34,231 nt of DNA from positions 1 through 34,231 of IMG/VR virus record IMGVR_UViG_3300027782_000207, one strand, 5' to 3'. The stretch is from a virus. Under the pieces are notes generated by a model, which made no database searches, had not been told where the DNA came from, and was given only the letters and a program-made list of their open reading frames with translations. This document shows, in pieces, positions 1 through 8,359 of this stretch. The position numbers and the translations under genes are program-made. How positions within the stretch are numbered: position 1 is the first letter of the stretch; each line of letters starts with the position of its first letter.

Positions 1-1413
1 GAGGAGCGTATCAAGCTCAATCAAGAAGCGAAAGCCGAAGCGCAATCAATGCTTGCCGGTTTAAACGGAATGCCAGCTACGCAAGGGCGCCCCGCCGTTA
101 TGGGTCGCCCCGAGGTTCCGGCACAACCCGCGACGTCATTTAAACCGATGGGCGCGGACTTTGAGGACAATCCTAATTTGCCGGTCGCTCCGTCGGGCAA
201 CGTAGAAACGCCGGCGGTCGCGTATCAACCCGCCGTCGCTCCGCAAGCCGCGATACCTCCGTCGGGCGGCATGGCGTTGACGCAAGACCAAAGGCGTCAA
301 AAACTTGTTGAAATGATGATGAACCCTAACCCGTACATTTCGCCGGTTGCGAAAATCATGTACGAGAGCTTAGAGAAAGAGAACGCCGGCCCATTGGCTA
401 AATACAACCTTTACGTTGCACAAACCAAGGCTAACGGCGGAACGCCTCTTAGCATTGATGAATTTGAAACAAAACAAAAAATCGCCGGTCGTTCGGTTAC
501 TAACGTTAACGTACCGTCGTCAATGGCGCCTATGTGGGTTAGAAACAAATCGACCGGTCAAATGCAATGGATTCAACCGGATAACCGCGGCTCTTTTGAT
601 TTAACAAATTTTGAACAAGCCGGCACTACGGAAGTCGAGAAGCTAATCGAAGCAAGGGATAGATTGCCCAAAGATAGCCCCGACCGCGCCGTTCTCGATA
701 GAATGGTTCAACAATTAGCAACCAAATCATATACCGCCGGCGCGACCGTCGAGGGGCCAAAAGGTAGAGAAACATTGTTGCCGCCGCCTCCGGACGGCAT
801 GGTTTACATGAAAATCGACGGCGTTCCTACCGCGATACCGATTGCTCAAGCGCAAGAACTAAACGCCAAATATCAAGGCGCCGCCGCAAAAGCAAAAGGA
901 ACCGCCGAAGCCGAGCTTGATTTGGTTAGCGTTCCCGATCCAAAAGGAACCGGCGCTAAAGTCTACATGACTAGATCGGAACTTGCCGCGCAAGCCGCCG
1001 GCGGAAAGCCTCCGGTTGCTTCGGTAGACACAAAGGCGCAACAAGGGCAAACTGTTTTAGATTTGGCGTCAAGGGCTAAAGCGGTATTGCCTCAAGCATC
1101 ATCGGGCTTAATTAGTAGCTTGTTTACAATGGCAACCGATGCCGCGGGCGTACCGACGGATAAATCTAAAGCCGACGGACAATTGCGAGTTATTGGCGGA
1201 GCGTTAACGTCTAATATGCCTCGCATGGAGGGGCCGCAAAGCGATGCCGATAGATTGCTTTATCAACAATCCGCGGCGGACGTTGCAAATCCTAACAAGC
1301 CCTATCAAACACGCATGGCGGCGCTTGAAACGGTTATTGGCTTAAATGAAAAATACGCCGCGACTCCAAGCGCCCCTCCCGCGGGCGCCGTCCGTAGGAT
1401 TACTCCAAAATGA
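1..1413 (+). CDS. Internal virion (ejection) protein, C-terminal part; 5' end cut by the window edge
   Basis: The frame is open from base 1, so the gene begins before the window; the first internal ATG is at 49. The visible part is about 470 residues. A Pro/Ala-rich linker (about 40-95) is followed by a soluble, mostly helical region rich in Gln, Lys and Ala, with no signal peptide or membrane segment. The stop overlaps the start of the next gene (ATGA at 1410). The likely N-terminal part is the truncated frame at 34042-34231; joined with one shared base they give a protein of about 533 residues. Its place between other ejection-type proteins suggests a virion interior or DNA-ejection role. 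That role is inferred from position and composition; I recognise no family motif. Confidence 0.7.
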   Translation, partial: EERIKLNQEAKAEAQSMLAGLNGMPATQGRPAVMGRPEVPAQPATSFKPMGADFEDNPNLPVAPSGNVETPAVAYQPAVAPQAAIPPSGGMALTQDQRRQKLVEMMMNPNPYISPVAKIMYESLEKENAGPLAKYNLYVAQTKANGGTPLSIDEFETKQKIAGRSVTNVNVPSSMAPMWVRNKSTGQMQWIQPDNRGSFDLTNFEQAGTTEVEKLIEARDRLPKDSPDRAVLDRMVQQLATKSYTAGATVEGPKGRETLLPPPPDGMVYMKIDGVPTAIPIAQAQELNAKYQGAAAKAKGTAEAELDLVSVPDPKGTGAKVYMTRSELAAQAAGGKPPVASVDTKAQQGQTVLDLASRAKAVLPQASSGLISSLFTMATDAAGVPTDKSKADGQLRVIGGALTSNMPRMEGPQSDADRLLYQQSAADVANPNKPYQTRMAALETVIGLNEKYAATPSAPPAGAVRRITPK

Positions 1414-3680
1414 CGCAAGCAACCTTTGAGGTAAAGATTGGCAAGGAGGTCTACGAGGTAGACGCCAAAGACGAGGCCGAGGCATGGAAGCTAGCTAACG
1501 CTTTCCATTCTCAAACGCCCCCTCCCCCGCCTCCCGAGAAAACGACCGGCGAGAGCATTATGTCGGCGGTTACGGACTTCCCTCGGCAAATGGGGTTAAC
1601 CGGTCGCTATGCCATTGAGGGCGCGGCAAATGCGGTCGGTATGCCGTTCGAGCCGATGCGTTTAGGCGTTAGCGCAATATCGCAAGCCGCGGGAGGCCCC
1701 GAAGCCGCCTCGATTTCTACATACGGTAGAAAACTAGCCGATTTGCTCGGGCTTCCCAAACCAAAAGAATCGTCCGTTATGGACGTAAAAACCGGTTTAG
1801 CCAAGGTATTGCCGAGCGAGCAAGTTGTCGGCGACGTCGCTACGTCTATGGCGTCTACTATCCCGATGATTTCGGGGGCGGGTTTAGTCGCTAAAAACGC
1901 AACCGGCATTACGGGCAACGTTGCGGGCCAATTAGCCGCTAATCCGATGTTGCAATACGGCTCGGCGGCGGGCGCGGGCTACGGTAGCGGTTTAGTAAGA
2001 GAAACCGGCGGCGACCCCGTACAACAATTTATAGCCGGCATTATGGGGGGCGTTGCGACGCCTATGGCATACGGCGGGGCAAAGTCATTGCTTACCTCGA
2101 CCGGTCAAAAGGTCGCGCCCAATCTAACCGGCAAGCTAAACCCCGACGCGGCTATTCCGAGTACGGCGGACGTTGAGCAAATGATTACGCTCAAGTTGGG
2201 GCAATCGGGTATTGACTATAACCGCATTTCCGACCAAGTTAAAAAGGCTTTGAATGCCGACGTAGCGAATGCGTTGCGTACCGGCGGGGACTTGGGCGGG
2301 GACGCGTTGCGTCGGTTGCTCGATTTCCGCATGGTTGAGGGTACGACGCCGACCAAGGGCATGATTACGCTCGATCCGCGGCAAGTTACGCTCGAGCAAA
2401 ACCTAGCTAAAACGGGCATGAATTCGACCGACCCTAATTTGCAAACGTTAGGCAATGTACAAGCGCAAAACAACCGCGCTTTGATTGACGCGCTAAACGC
2501 GCAAGGCGCCGGCAACGTAAAGGCCCCGTATTTGATGGAAGCGGGCGAGGCGAGCGCGGCAAAGATTACCGCCGAGGACGCCGCGAGGCAAACGGCAACG
2601 TCCAAGTTGTATACGGACGCGCAGAATATGCCAGGGGGTACAACGCCGTTAAATCGTGCGGAATTGATAAATAACATCGACACGGCATTGGCAAAAGCTA
2701 ACGCTAACGCGTTTTTGCCGCCCGAAATCCGGACAATGCTTAACGAACTAAGCGCCGGTCAAACAACGATTAACGGTAAAACGCTTCCCGTCCCGTTTGA
2801 TACGAACGCGCTTGATAACCTAATGACTATGGTAGCGACCGCGCAACGTCGGGCGGACGGCAATGCAAGCAAGGCTTTAAGGTTGGTTCGACAAGCAATT
2901 GACGATACCGAAATTGCTCCGATTAAAAAAGAGTTTGGCGGCAATCAATTAGTAACCGAAGCCGGCGCCAACTTCTTGCAAACGCAAGACGCGCAAGCCG
3001 GAGAATTGCTAACCGCATTAAACAAGGCGCGAGCAAGTCATCGGGAGCGCATGAATTGGATTGAATCTAACAAGCCGATTGAACAAACCGTTAACGGCAT
3101 GGAGCCGGACAAGTTTGTACGCAAATTCGTACTTAACGGCGACGTAGCGGATGCCTCGGCGGTAGCTCAAGCGGGCGACCCATTAGCAACAAAAAGCGCC
3201 ATATTGACGCATTTAAAAGACCGCGCTTTGGGCGGCAAGTCCGACGAAACGGGTACTTTTGGCGCCTCGACGTACAACAAGACGTTGAGCGACATTGGCG
3301 ATAGAAAGCTCGCCCTATTCTTTTCGCCCGAAGAAATCGGAGAATTAAAACGTTTAGGCCGCGTTGCCGAATATACTACCTTGCAACCCAAAGGCTCGGC
3401 GGTTAACAATAGCAACTCGGGCGCCCTAGTGCTTGGCGCGGGTATCGACGCCCTAGCTAACCTTGCGGGCGTAAGCTCTTTGGGCGTTGGCGCTTCGGTT
3501 ATTGTTCCGTTGGGCAAGAAATTTATGCAAGGTACGCTAAATGCGGCGGAGCAACAAAAGGCGCTAGATATGGGTAAGGCGTTGTCTAATAAAATTCCAG
3601 GGCTAACCCTCGGGGAGCGGGCGGTACCGGCATCGGTTTACGCGGGGCTATTGACCAACCCCCGCCCTCGTCAACAATAA
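1410..3680 (+). CDS. Large internal virion / DNA-ejection protein
   Basis: 756 residues, the largest protein in the window. An N-terminal segment of about 35 residues is followed by a polyproline stretch (about 36-42). Two long Gly/Ala-rich hydrophobic stretches (about 139-215 and 670-706) look like amphipathic or membrane-interacting regions. The middle (about 255-660) is helical and charged. This build is typical of the large podoviral ejection proteins (P22 gp16/gp20 class, T7 gp15/gp16 by analogy) that leave the capsid with the DNA and help cross the envelope. I see no lytic transglycosylase motif. It is translationally coupled to the gene before it and followed directly by the tail-fibre genes. 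Homology to a named family is not proven here. Confidence 0.65.
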   Translation: MTQATFEVKIGKEVYEVDAKDEAEAWKLANAFHSQTPPPPPPEKTTGESIMSAVTDFPRQMGLTGRYAIEGAANAVGMPFEPMRLGVSAISQAAGGPEAASISTYGRKLADLLGLPKPKESSVMDVKTGLAKVLPSEQVVGDVATSMASTIPMISGAGLVAKNATGITGNVAGQLAANPMLQYGSAAGAGYGSGLVRETGGDPVQQFIAGIMGGVATPMAYGGAKSLLTSTGQKVAPNLTGKLNPDAAIPSTADVEQMITLKLGQSGIDYNRISDQVKKALNADVANALRTGGDLGGDALRRLLDFRMVEGTTPTKGMITLDPRQVTLEQNLAKTGMNSTDPNLQTLGNVQAQNNRALIDALNAQGAGNVKAPYLMEAGEASAAKITAEDAARQTATSKLYTDAQNMPGGTTPLNRAELINNIDTALAKANANAFLPPEIRTMLNELSAGQTTINGKTLPVPFDTNALDNLMTMVATAQRRADGNASKALRLVRQAIDDTEIAPIKKEFGGNQLVTEAGANFLQTQDAQAGELLTALNKARASHRERMNWIESNKPIEQTVNGMEPDKFVRKFVLNGDVADASAVAQAGDPLATKSAILTHLKDRALGGKSDETGTFGASTYNKTLSDIGDRKLALFFSPEEIGELKRLGRVAEYTTLQPKGSAVNNSNSGALVLGAGIDALANLAGVSSLGVGASVIVPLGKKFMQGTLNAAEQQKALDMGKALSNKIPGLTLGERAVPASVYAGLLTNPRPRQQ

Positions 3681-3690
3681 AGGCTAATCA

Positions 3691-4383
3691 ATGAGTTACA
3701 ACGGAAGCGGTACCTTTTTAATTAACTCGGCGGGGCAACCCGTTGTAGCCGGTACGATTATCTCGTCGACCTCGTTTAATGCGTTGACTAGCGATTTGGC
3801 TAGCGGGTTGTCGACGGCTATTACCAAAGACGGTCAAACAACGCCTATTAACAATATTCCGATGGGCGGATTTAGGATTACCGGATTGGGCGCCGGCGTA
3901 AACGGTACCGACGCGGCTCAATTAGCGCAAGTACAAGCCGGAACGCTTTCGTACATTACGGTAACGGGTACGGATACGCTACTCGGCACGTTGATCCCGA
4001 CGCTACTCTCTTACCAAACGGGTAATTTGTTTAGCTTCGTTGTGCAAAATACGAATACCGGCCCCGTAACGCTAAATATTGATAGCTTGGGCGCTAAAGC
4101 GGTACGACGCAATGCGACCGAACCGCTACAAGCCGGCGATTTAACCGTTGGAAACGTTGTCGTTGTAATATATGACGGTACTCAATTCCAACTAATTTCG
4201 GTCGGATTTGGCGGCGGCGCGACCGGTGCGGGCGGCGATAAAATCTTTGTGCAAAACGGGCAAACTGTGACTACGAGTTACTCAATTCCCGCGCTTACAA
4301 ATGCAATGTCTACCGGCCCGATTGCAATTGCGTCGGGGGCAACGGTAACAATCCCGTCCGGTAGTGTTTGGGCAATTATCTAA
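3691..4383 (+). CDS. Tail fibre / appendage protein with phage-attachment N-terminus
   Basis: 230 residues. The N-terminus (about 1-80: SYNGSGTF, then a stretch ending GGFRITGL) matches a module I know from many environmental phage tail-fibre proteins. The middle is beta-rich. The last ~45 residues form a small beta module ending in VTIPSGSVWAII, which recurs at the C-terminus of the 535-residue protein at 23747-25354. It is the first gene of the appendage block and has a spaced start after GGCTAATCA. Probable role: structural part of the receptor-binding apparatus. No catalytic motif is visible. Confidence 0.65.
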   Translation: MSYNGSGTFLINSAGQPVVAGTIISSTSFNALTSDLASGLSTAITKDGQTTPINNIPMGGFRITGLGAGVNGTDAAQLAQVQAGTLSYITVTGTDTLLGTLIPTLLSYQTGNLFSFVVQNTNTGPVTLNIDSLGAKAVRRNATEPLQAGDLTVGNVVVVIYDGTQFQLISVGFGGGATGAGGDKIFVQNGQTVTTSYSIPALTNAMSTGPIAIASGATVTIPSGSVWAII

Positions 4384-4392
4384 GGAAACGTT

Positions 4393-4614
4393 ATGGCTGG
4401 TCAAATTGGCTTAAAAGCACCGAGCGGCGGCACGATTACGCTCAACGCGGTAGACACGGCGAGCAATTTTACGCTTACCCTACCCGCGGCGGCGGCGACC
4501 GTCTTAGCATCATCGGCGGCTTCGGTTTCGGTTTTGAATACCGTAACCAACAAGATTCCGGTCGTAATCGGCGGCGTAACGTATTACTTGCTTGCCTCAA
4601 CTTCGGCAACATAA
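4393..4614 (+). CDS. Short beta-rich tail-appendage protein
   Basis: 73 residues, rich in Ala, Thr and Ser, preceded by AAGGAAA at a good distance. The sequence has the pattern of small accessory proteins that sit between fibre genes in environmental podoviruses (APSGGTITL near the start, then a TLTLPAAAATVL core). No membrane segment or enzyme motif. Its position between a fibre gene and a glycine-rich adhesin suggests a structural or fibre-accessory role; this is inference from context only. Confidence 0.5.
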   Translation: MAGQIGLKAPSGGTITLNAVDTASNFTLTLPAAAATVLASSAASVSVLNTVTNKIPVVIGGVTYYLLASTSAT

Positions 4615-4623
4615 GGAAAGAAA

Positions 4624-5520
4624 ATGCCATCATATATCGGCGGTACGACGGGCGTAGCTCCGGCACAATGGACAACGGCGGGGCGACCATCAAGCCCATT
4701 AGCGGGACAATTGGGTTGGAATACTACGCTTAGTCAATTGGAAGCATGGAACGGTACAACTTGGACTCAAGTTACTTCTCTACTATACACGGCTAGTTAC
4801 CTTGTTGTGGCGGGCGGTGGCGGAGGCGGTCAAGCGGGTGGTGGCGCCGGCGGTTTAACTACGGGAACAACGGCATTTTCTGCTGGTGTTGCTTACACAA
4901 TTACCGTCGGCGGTGGCGGCACAGGGGGTACTTCTTCGGGTACGTCTGGCGGCAATTCTGTTTTAGGCTCTGCGGTTACGGCGGTTGGCGGTGGCCGCGG
5001 TGGACACCCTACAAATTATGCGGGGGCTGCTGGCGGATCCGGTGGCGGCGCTCCGGCGTATGGGTATACTTTTGGTTTAGGCACTTCGGGGCAAGGAAAT
5101 AATGGCGGTACTGGCGGTCAAAACTCTTTTGACGCAGCGGGTGGCGGGGGCGGTGCGGGTTCGGTTGGCGGCAATGGTGTTGCGGGGCCGTCTACCTCCA
5201 CTGGCGGTGCTGGTGGCGCCGGCGTAGCAAATTCAACCTCGGGATCGGCGGTTAATTATGCCGGCGGCGGTGGCGGTTACGGTATTACTGGCGGCGCCGG
5301 CGGAAGCGGCGGTGGCGGTGCGGGTGCTAGCGGCGCCGCAACCTCTGGAACTTCAAATACGGGCGGTGGCGGTGGCGGCGGCGGTACGCCGGCAAACGGC
5401 GGCTCCGGCATCGTAATCATTTCCTACGCGGGCGCCCAAAGAGGTACCGGCGGAACCGTTACATCGGTTGGCGGGAATACGATCCATACATTTTTAACCA
5501 GCGGTACCTATACGGCGTAA
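4624..5520 (+). CDS. Glycine-rich tail adhesin, copy 1
   Basis: 298 residues in three parts. The N-terminal module (about 1-52) ends in the pattern WNGTTW. It is followed by YLVVAGGGGGG and a central region (about 60-255) made largely of poly-Gly and Gly-Ala runs. The conserved C-terminus (about 256-298) runs SGIVIISYAGAQRG to the end. This architecture fits glycine-rich phage adhesins such as S16 gp38, where Gly-rich strands form a polyglycine-II sandwich that carries receptor-binding loops. Copy 2 lies at 5910-6863. The gene has many CTG triplets (GCTGGT, ACTGGC), unlike nearly all of the genome, so this allele may have been acquired recently. Probable role: host recognition. Confidence 0.75.
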   Translation: MPSYIGGTTGVAPAQWTTAGRPSSPLAGQLGWNTTLSQLEAWNGTTWTQVTSLLYTASYLVVAGGGGGGQAGGGAGGLTTGTTAFSAGVAYTITVGGGGTGGTSSGTSGGNSVLGSAVTAVGGGRGGHPTNYAGAAGGSGGGAPAYGYTFGLGTSGQGNNGGTGGQNSFDAAGGGGGAGSVGGNGVAGPSTSTGGAGGAGVANSTSGSAVNYAGGGGGYGITGGAGGSGGGGAGASGAATSGTSNTGGGGGGGGTPANGGSGIVIISYAGAQRGTGGTVTSVGGNTIHTFLTSGTYTA

Positions 5521-5530
5521 GGAGATTTAC

Positions 5531-5896
5531 ATGGGACATTTTGCAAAAGTAGTCGACGGAAAAGTAACGCAAGTCATCGTCGCGGAACCGGAATTTTTTA
5601 ATACGTTTGTCGACTCAAGCCCTGGCCAATGGTTGCAAACCTCATACAACACGGTCGGCAATAAACACTTAAGCGGCGGTACTCCTTTGCGCGGTAACTA
5701 TGCCGGCATTGGTTATCACTACGACCCCGCGGCGGACGTATTTTACGCCCCGCAACCCTATGCGTCATGGGTACTAAGTCCAAAAACTTTCTTATGGGAG
5801 GCTCCCGTAGAAATGCCCGACGACGGCAAGCAATATATGTGGAACGAAACCGCGAAAGCATGGGACGAAATTGCAATTGTCGGAACTACCGTTTAA
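5531..5896 (+). CDS. Conserved small protein between the adhesin genes
   Basis: 121 residues, start preceded by AAGGAGATTTAC. It belongs to a family I recognise from cyanophages and other aquatic phages: begins MGHFAKV, has a central LRGNYAGIGYHYDPAADVFY and a Trp-rich end (W79, W88, W103, W110). The family usually lies among fibre genes and its function is not established. Placement between two paralogous adhesin genes suggests a structural cap or a folding helper for the adhesin; that is inference. Confidence 0.6.
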   Translation: MGHFAKVVDGKVTQVIVAEPEFFNTFVDSSPGQWLQTSYNTVGNKHLSGGTPLRGNYAGIGYHYDPAADVFYAPQPYASWVLSPKTFLWEAPVEMPDDGKQYMWNETAKAWDEIAIVGTTV

Positions 5897-5909
5897 TTAA
5901 GGAATAATC

Positions 5910-6863
5910 ATGGCTTTAGTTGTAGGCGGTACGGACTATGTGCAAATGCCCGTCGGCACGACGGCGCAACGCCCAACCTCGCCCGCGGCGGGCATGACGC
6001 GATTTAATTCAACAACAGGTTTGTTGGAGTATTACAACGGAACTTCATGGATTAACGCCGGAGTTTACGCCGCAAATTACCTTGTTGTGGCGGGCGGAGG
6101 CGGCGGTGCGGGAGGCGGCGGAGGAGGCGGCTCCGGCGGCTTGCTAGCGTTCACCGGAATAGCCATAACGCCCAATACATCTTATGCAATTACGGTCGGC
6201 GCCGGCGGCGCGGCCGGCTCAAGCTCGTCCGGATCAAATGGTTCAAATTCATCTATCGGCTCTTTAGCTATTTCAATAGGCGGAGGCGGGGGCGGAAGAT
6301 TTAATACGTCCGGTTCAAACGGCGCAACCGGAGGCTCCGGAGGGGGCGGCGGCGGAAGCACAAGCGGGGCGGCGGGATCGGGCGGAGCCGCTACGAGTAC
6401 ACAAGGAACAAGCGGCGGCAATGGTTTTGCTGACGCCGTTTATAGCGGATCGTCCGGCGGCGGCGGCGGAGCAAGCGTTGCCGGAGGTAATGGCGTTTAC
6501 GGCGGCGGCGTTGCCGGCAATGGCGGCGCGGGGACTTCTAACTCAATTTCGGGCGCCGCGGTTACTTATGCTGGCGGTGGCGGCGGTGGCGCGGGCGGTG
6601 GCGGCGGAGGAACCGGAGCCGGAACGGGCGGAGCCGGAGGCGGGGGTAAAGGAGGCGATGCGGTTGCTCCTACCGCCGGAACCACAAACTTAGGCGCCGG
6701 CGGCGGCGGAGGTTTTTACAACGCTACCAATGGAGCCGCGGGCGGTTCGGGAGTAGTAATTATTTCTTACGCGGGCGCACAAAGAGGATCGGGCGGGACG
6801 GTTACATCGTCCGGCGGGAATACGATTCATACCTTTTTAACAAGCGGAACTTTTGTGGCGTAA
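5910..6863 (+). CDS. Glycine-rich tail adhesin, copy 2
   Basis: 317 residues, paralogue of the protein at 4624-5520. The N-terminal module (about 1-50) reads GTTAQRPTSPAAGMTRFN and then YYNGTSW. The centre is again poly-Gly rich but differs strongly from copy 1. The C-terminal ~40 residues differ from copy 1 at only about six positions. A 21-bp identical DNA block encodes the start of the Gly-rich region in both copies (4797-4817 and 6077-6097). Here Gly codons are mostly GGC/GGA and CTG is rare, so the two copies have different codon histories. Likely receptor-binding tip with a different specificity. Confidence 0.75.
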   Translation: MALVVGGTDYVQMPVGTTAQRPTSPAAGMTRFNSTTGLLEYYNGTSWINAGVYAANYLVVAGGGGGAGGGGGGGSGGLLAFTGIAITPNTSYAITVGAGGAAGSSSSGSNGSNSSIGSLAISIGGGGGGRFNTSGSNGATGGSGGGGGGSTSGAAGSGGAATSTQGTSGGNGFADAVYSGSSGGGGGASVAGGNGVYGGGVAGNGGAGTSNSISGAAVTYAGGGGGGAGGGGGGTGAGTGGAGGGGKGGDAVAPTAGTTNLGAGGGGGFYNATNGAAGGSGVVIISYAGAQRGSGGTVTSSGGNTIHTFLTSGTFVA

Positions 6864-6866
6864 ATT

Positions 6867-7016
6867 ATGGCTCTTGAAATCCAAAACGTTGATTACTTAC
6901 AATACCCCGCCGGAACCACCGCACAACGCCCGACTCCGGTTACTGGGATGATGCGTTTTAATACGACGACTTTTTTAATGGAGTTTTACAACGGGTCGGC
7001 TTGGATAAGTATTTAA
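6867..7016 (+). CDS. 49-residue stand-alone N-terminal module of the glycine-rich adhesins
   Basis: ATG at 6867, stop at 7014. The product contains GTTAQRPTPVTGMMRFNTTT and then FYNGSAW, aligning over its whole length with residues 1-50 of the adhesin at 5910-6863 and more weakly with the one at 4624-5520. The Gly-rich and C-terminal domains are missing. It is either the remnant of a third adhesin gene or a free attachment or plug domain that could compete for the same site on the tail. The start is 3 bases after the stop of copy 2; I see no strong Shine-Dalgarno, so translation may be coupled. Confidence 0.55.
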   Translation: MALEIQNVDYLQYPAGTTAQRPTPVTGMMRFNTTTFLMEFYNGSAWISI

Positions 7017-7129
7017 CCTTTATCGGAGCAATATTACTTTTACCGGTAGTATTGCTTTGTAGTTTGTGGCTCATTCCTTGGGCGCTTTACGCAATATTTA
7101 AGGACGTTCGATGGATTGGCAAAACCTAA
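7001..7129 (+). CDS. Putative 42-residue single-pass membrane miniprotein
   Basis: Frame from TTG at 7001 to TAA at 7127-7129. The residues after LDKYLTF form an uninterrupted hydrophobic span (IGAILLLPVVLLCSLWLIPW, about 8-27) followed by a basic tail (KDVRWIGK). Such a span is unlikely by chance and the gap between neighbouring genes would otherwise be empty. It sits at the head of the lysis/membrane block, so it could be a small holin-like or spanin-like protein. The TTG start has only a weak upstream GGGTCGG, and the gene overlaps both neighbours; the start is uncertain. Confidence 0.4.
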   Translation: MDKYLTFIGAILLLPVVLLCSLWLIPWALYAIFKDVRWIGKT

Positions 7130-7344
7130 TAAACTTGTGCGGCGGCGCGGCATTAGCGACTATCGGTTGGTTTGCTCGTCAATTATGGGACGCCGTTCAA
7201 AAGCTCAAATCCGACATGAGCCGCCTAGAGTTATCCATTTCCGACAATTACGTTAAAAAAGACGATTGGAAAGACGGGATAAAAGAAATTAAAGAAATGC
7301 TTGGCAAAATCTACGACAAACTAGACACAAAAGCCGATAAATGA
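7111..7344 (+). CDS. Small membrane protein with coiled coil (holin-accessory-like)
   Basis: 77 residues, start preceded by AAGGACG. One hydrophobic segment (about 8-24, containing CGGAALATIGWF) is followed by a long amphipathic helix (about 25-75) with heptad-like Leu/Ile spacing. The pattern (DWQNLINL at the start, KIYDKLDTK near the end) is common in phages next to lysis genes and resembles XhlA-type membrane-associated proteins. Probable role: inner-membrane factor assisting holin or tail-membrane contact. The stop overlaps the next start by ATGA, indicating coupling. Confidence 0.55.
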   Translation: MDWQNLINLCGGAALATIGWFARQLWDAVQKLKSDMSRLELSISDNYVKKDDWKDGIKEIKEMLGKIYDKLDTKADK

Positions 7345-7946
7345 GCGAAACAAAGGACACGGTAACGAGTGTTTTGCAATATGTGGATAGCCCTTTTAAG
7401 CTAATCGTAGTCATTCTTTTGGGCGTTTTGGGGTATGTAGGCTATTTCGCGTATGACAACAAAAACTTTTTACTAAACGTCTACGAGAAGTCAAACGCCC
7501 TACCTAAAATCCAAGCGGCAAGGTTCGACCATGTTGTCGAATTGTTAATGAAAGACCCGAACGTTTTGGTTGTGTCGATTATGTCGGTCGACCCCATATT
7601 CAACAAGCGCGTTATTTTACGGGTAGAGAACCGCGACGGTAAGCGGGCCAAGCATTTAGAGGGCATAAACGTCGGTTTGTTTACGTCGAGTAGCGCGAAT
7701 AACTCCGACGTCGTCGAGCTAATGGCGGGCAATGTCCCATGCGGTTTCTATTCAACTCCGCAAAGCGAGGCCGGTATCTATTACCTCGAGCAAGGCGCGA
7801 CGTTTGGTTGCCGAACCTCGGTACCGCCGGACTATACGAGCTTTATCGGACAAATTACGGTTATGTACAAAGACGCCCCGCTCGATTTGGATAGAGCAAA
7901 GGCAATCCTCGTTATCGCGGCAAGAATGTTATCGGAGCAAAAATAA
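7341..7946 (+). CDS. Membrane-anchored conserved phage protein of unknown function
   Basis: 201 residues. A clear membrane segment (about 20-38, LIVVILLGVLGYVGYFAY) near the N-terminus is followed by a soluble domain of about 160 residues with the conserved-looking stretches VDPIFNKRVI and VSVPPD-like TSVPPDYTSFIGQITV. Only one membrane pass is seen, so the C-terminal domain is either periplasmic or cytoplasmic. Similar proteins occur next to lysis genes in aquatic phages, but I know no experimentally assigned function. It overlaps the upstream gene by four bases and the holin gene by one. Confidence 0.55.
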   Translation: MSETKDTVTSVLQYVDSPFKLIVVILLGVLGYVGYFAYDNKNFLLNVYEKSNALPKIQAARFDHVVELLMKDPNVLVVSIMSVDPIFNKRVILRVENRDGKRAKHLEGINVGLFTSSSANNSDVVELMAGNVPCGFYSTPQSEAGIYYLEQGATFGCRTSVPPDYTSFIGQITVMYKDAPLDLDRAKAILVIAARMLSEQK

Positions 7947-8359
7947 TGTTTCCATTGATGGATATACTCGGCGTCGGGATGAAAGTCCTCGACAAATTCT
8001 TTCCCGATCCGGAGCAAAAAGCTAAAGCTCAACTCGAGCTTATGCAAATGCAACAAAACGGCGAGCTAGCAAAAATGCAAGCCGATATGCAAGAGCAAGG
8101 CGAGCTTACCAAGCGACAAGAAAACGATATGAGGTCGGATTCTTGGCTAAGCAAAAATATCCGCCCCATGACGCTTATAGCCATTCTTACGGGGTACTTT
8201 ATCTTTGCCATGCTTTCGGCGTTTGATATTGAAACGAATAGCAAGTACGTCGAGCTATTGGGGCAATGGGGAATGCTAATAATGAGTTTTTATTTTGGCG
8301 GTCGGACGTTAGAAAAGATTATCGACATGAAAAGCAAGGGGAAAGACGAAACAAAATGA
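7946..8359 (+). CDS. Holin, GTA-type 3-TM family
   Basis: 137 residues. The N-terminal half carries DPEQKAKAQLELMQMQQNGE and then a Met/Gln-rich amphipathic stretch, followed by SWLSKNIRPMTLIAIL and two hydrophobic segments (about 75-93 and 103-118). This order matches the holin family known from gene transfer agents (GTA_holin_3TM). The N-terminal LMDILGVGMKVL may form the third amphipathic membrane helix. Role: opens the inner membrane so that the endolysin encoded downstream reaches the peptidoglycan. The stop overlaps the HNH gene start by ATGA, although the endolysin would be the expected neighbour. Confidence 0.75.
   Translation: MFPLMDILGVGMKVLDKFFPDPEQKAKAQLELMQMQQNGELAKMQADMQEQGELTKRQENDMRSDSWLSKNIRPMTLIAILTGYFIFAMLSAFDIETNSKYVELLGQWGMLIMSFYFGGRTLEKIIDMKSKGKDETK

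Noticed and set aside
5209-5216. E. coli Chi sequence GCTGGTGG
   Set aside because: One copy, inside a Gly-Ala-Gly coding run of the CTG-rich adhesin, where it arises by codon choice. The host recombination system is unknown.
6182-6421. Minus-strand proline-rich frame within the glycine-rich adhesin
   Set aside because: Reverse complement of Gly codons reads as Pro/Pro-rich sequence; no start signal. Shadow of the real gene.
4624-7016. Diversity-generating retroelement acting on the adhesins
   Set aside because: No reverse transcriptase gene and no template/variable repeat pair with adenine-specific changes. The similarity is paralogy.
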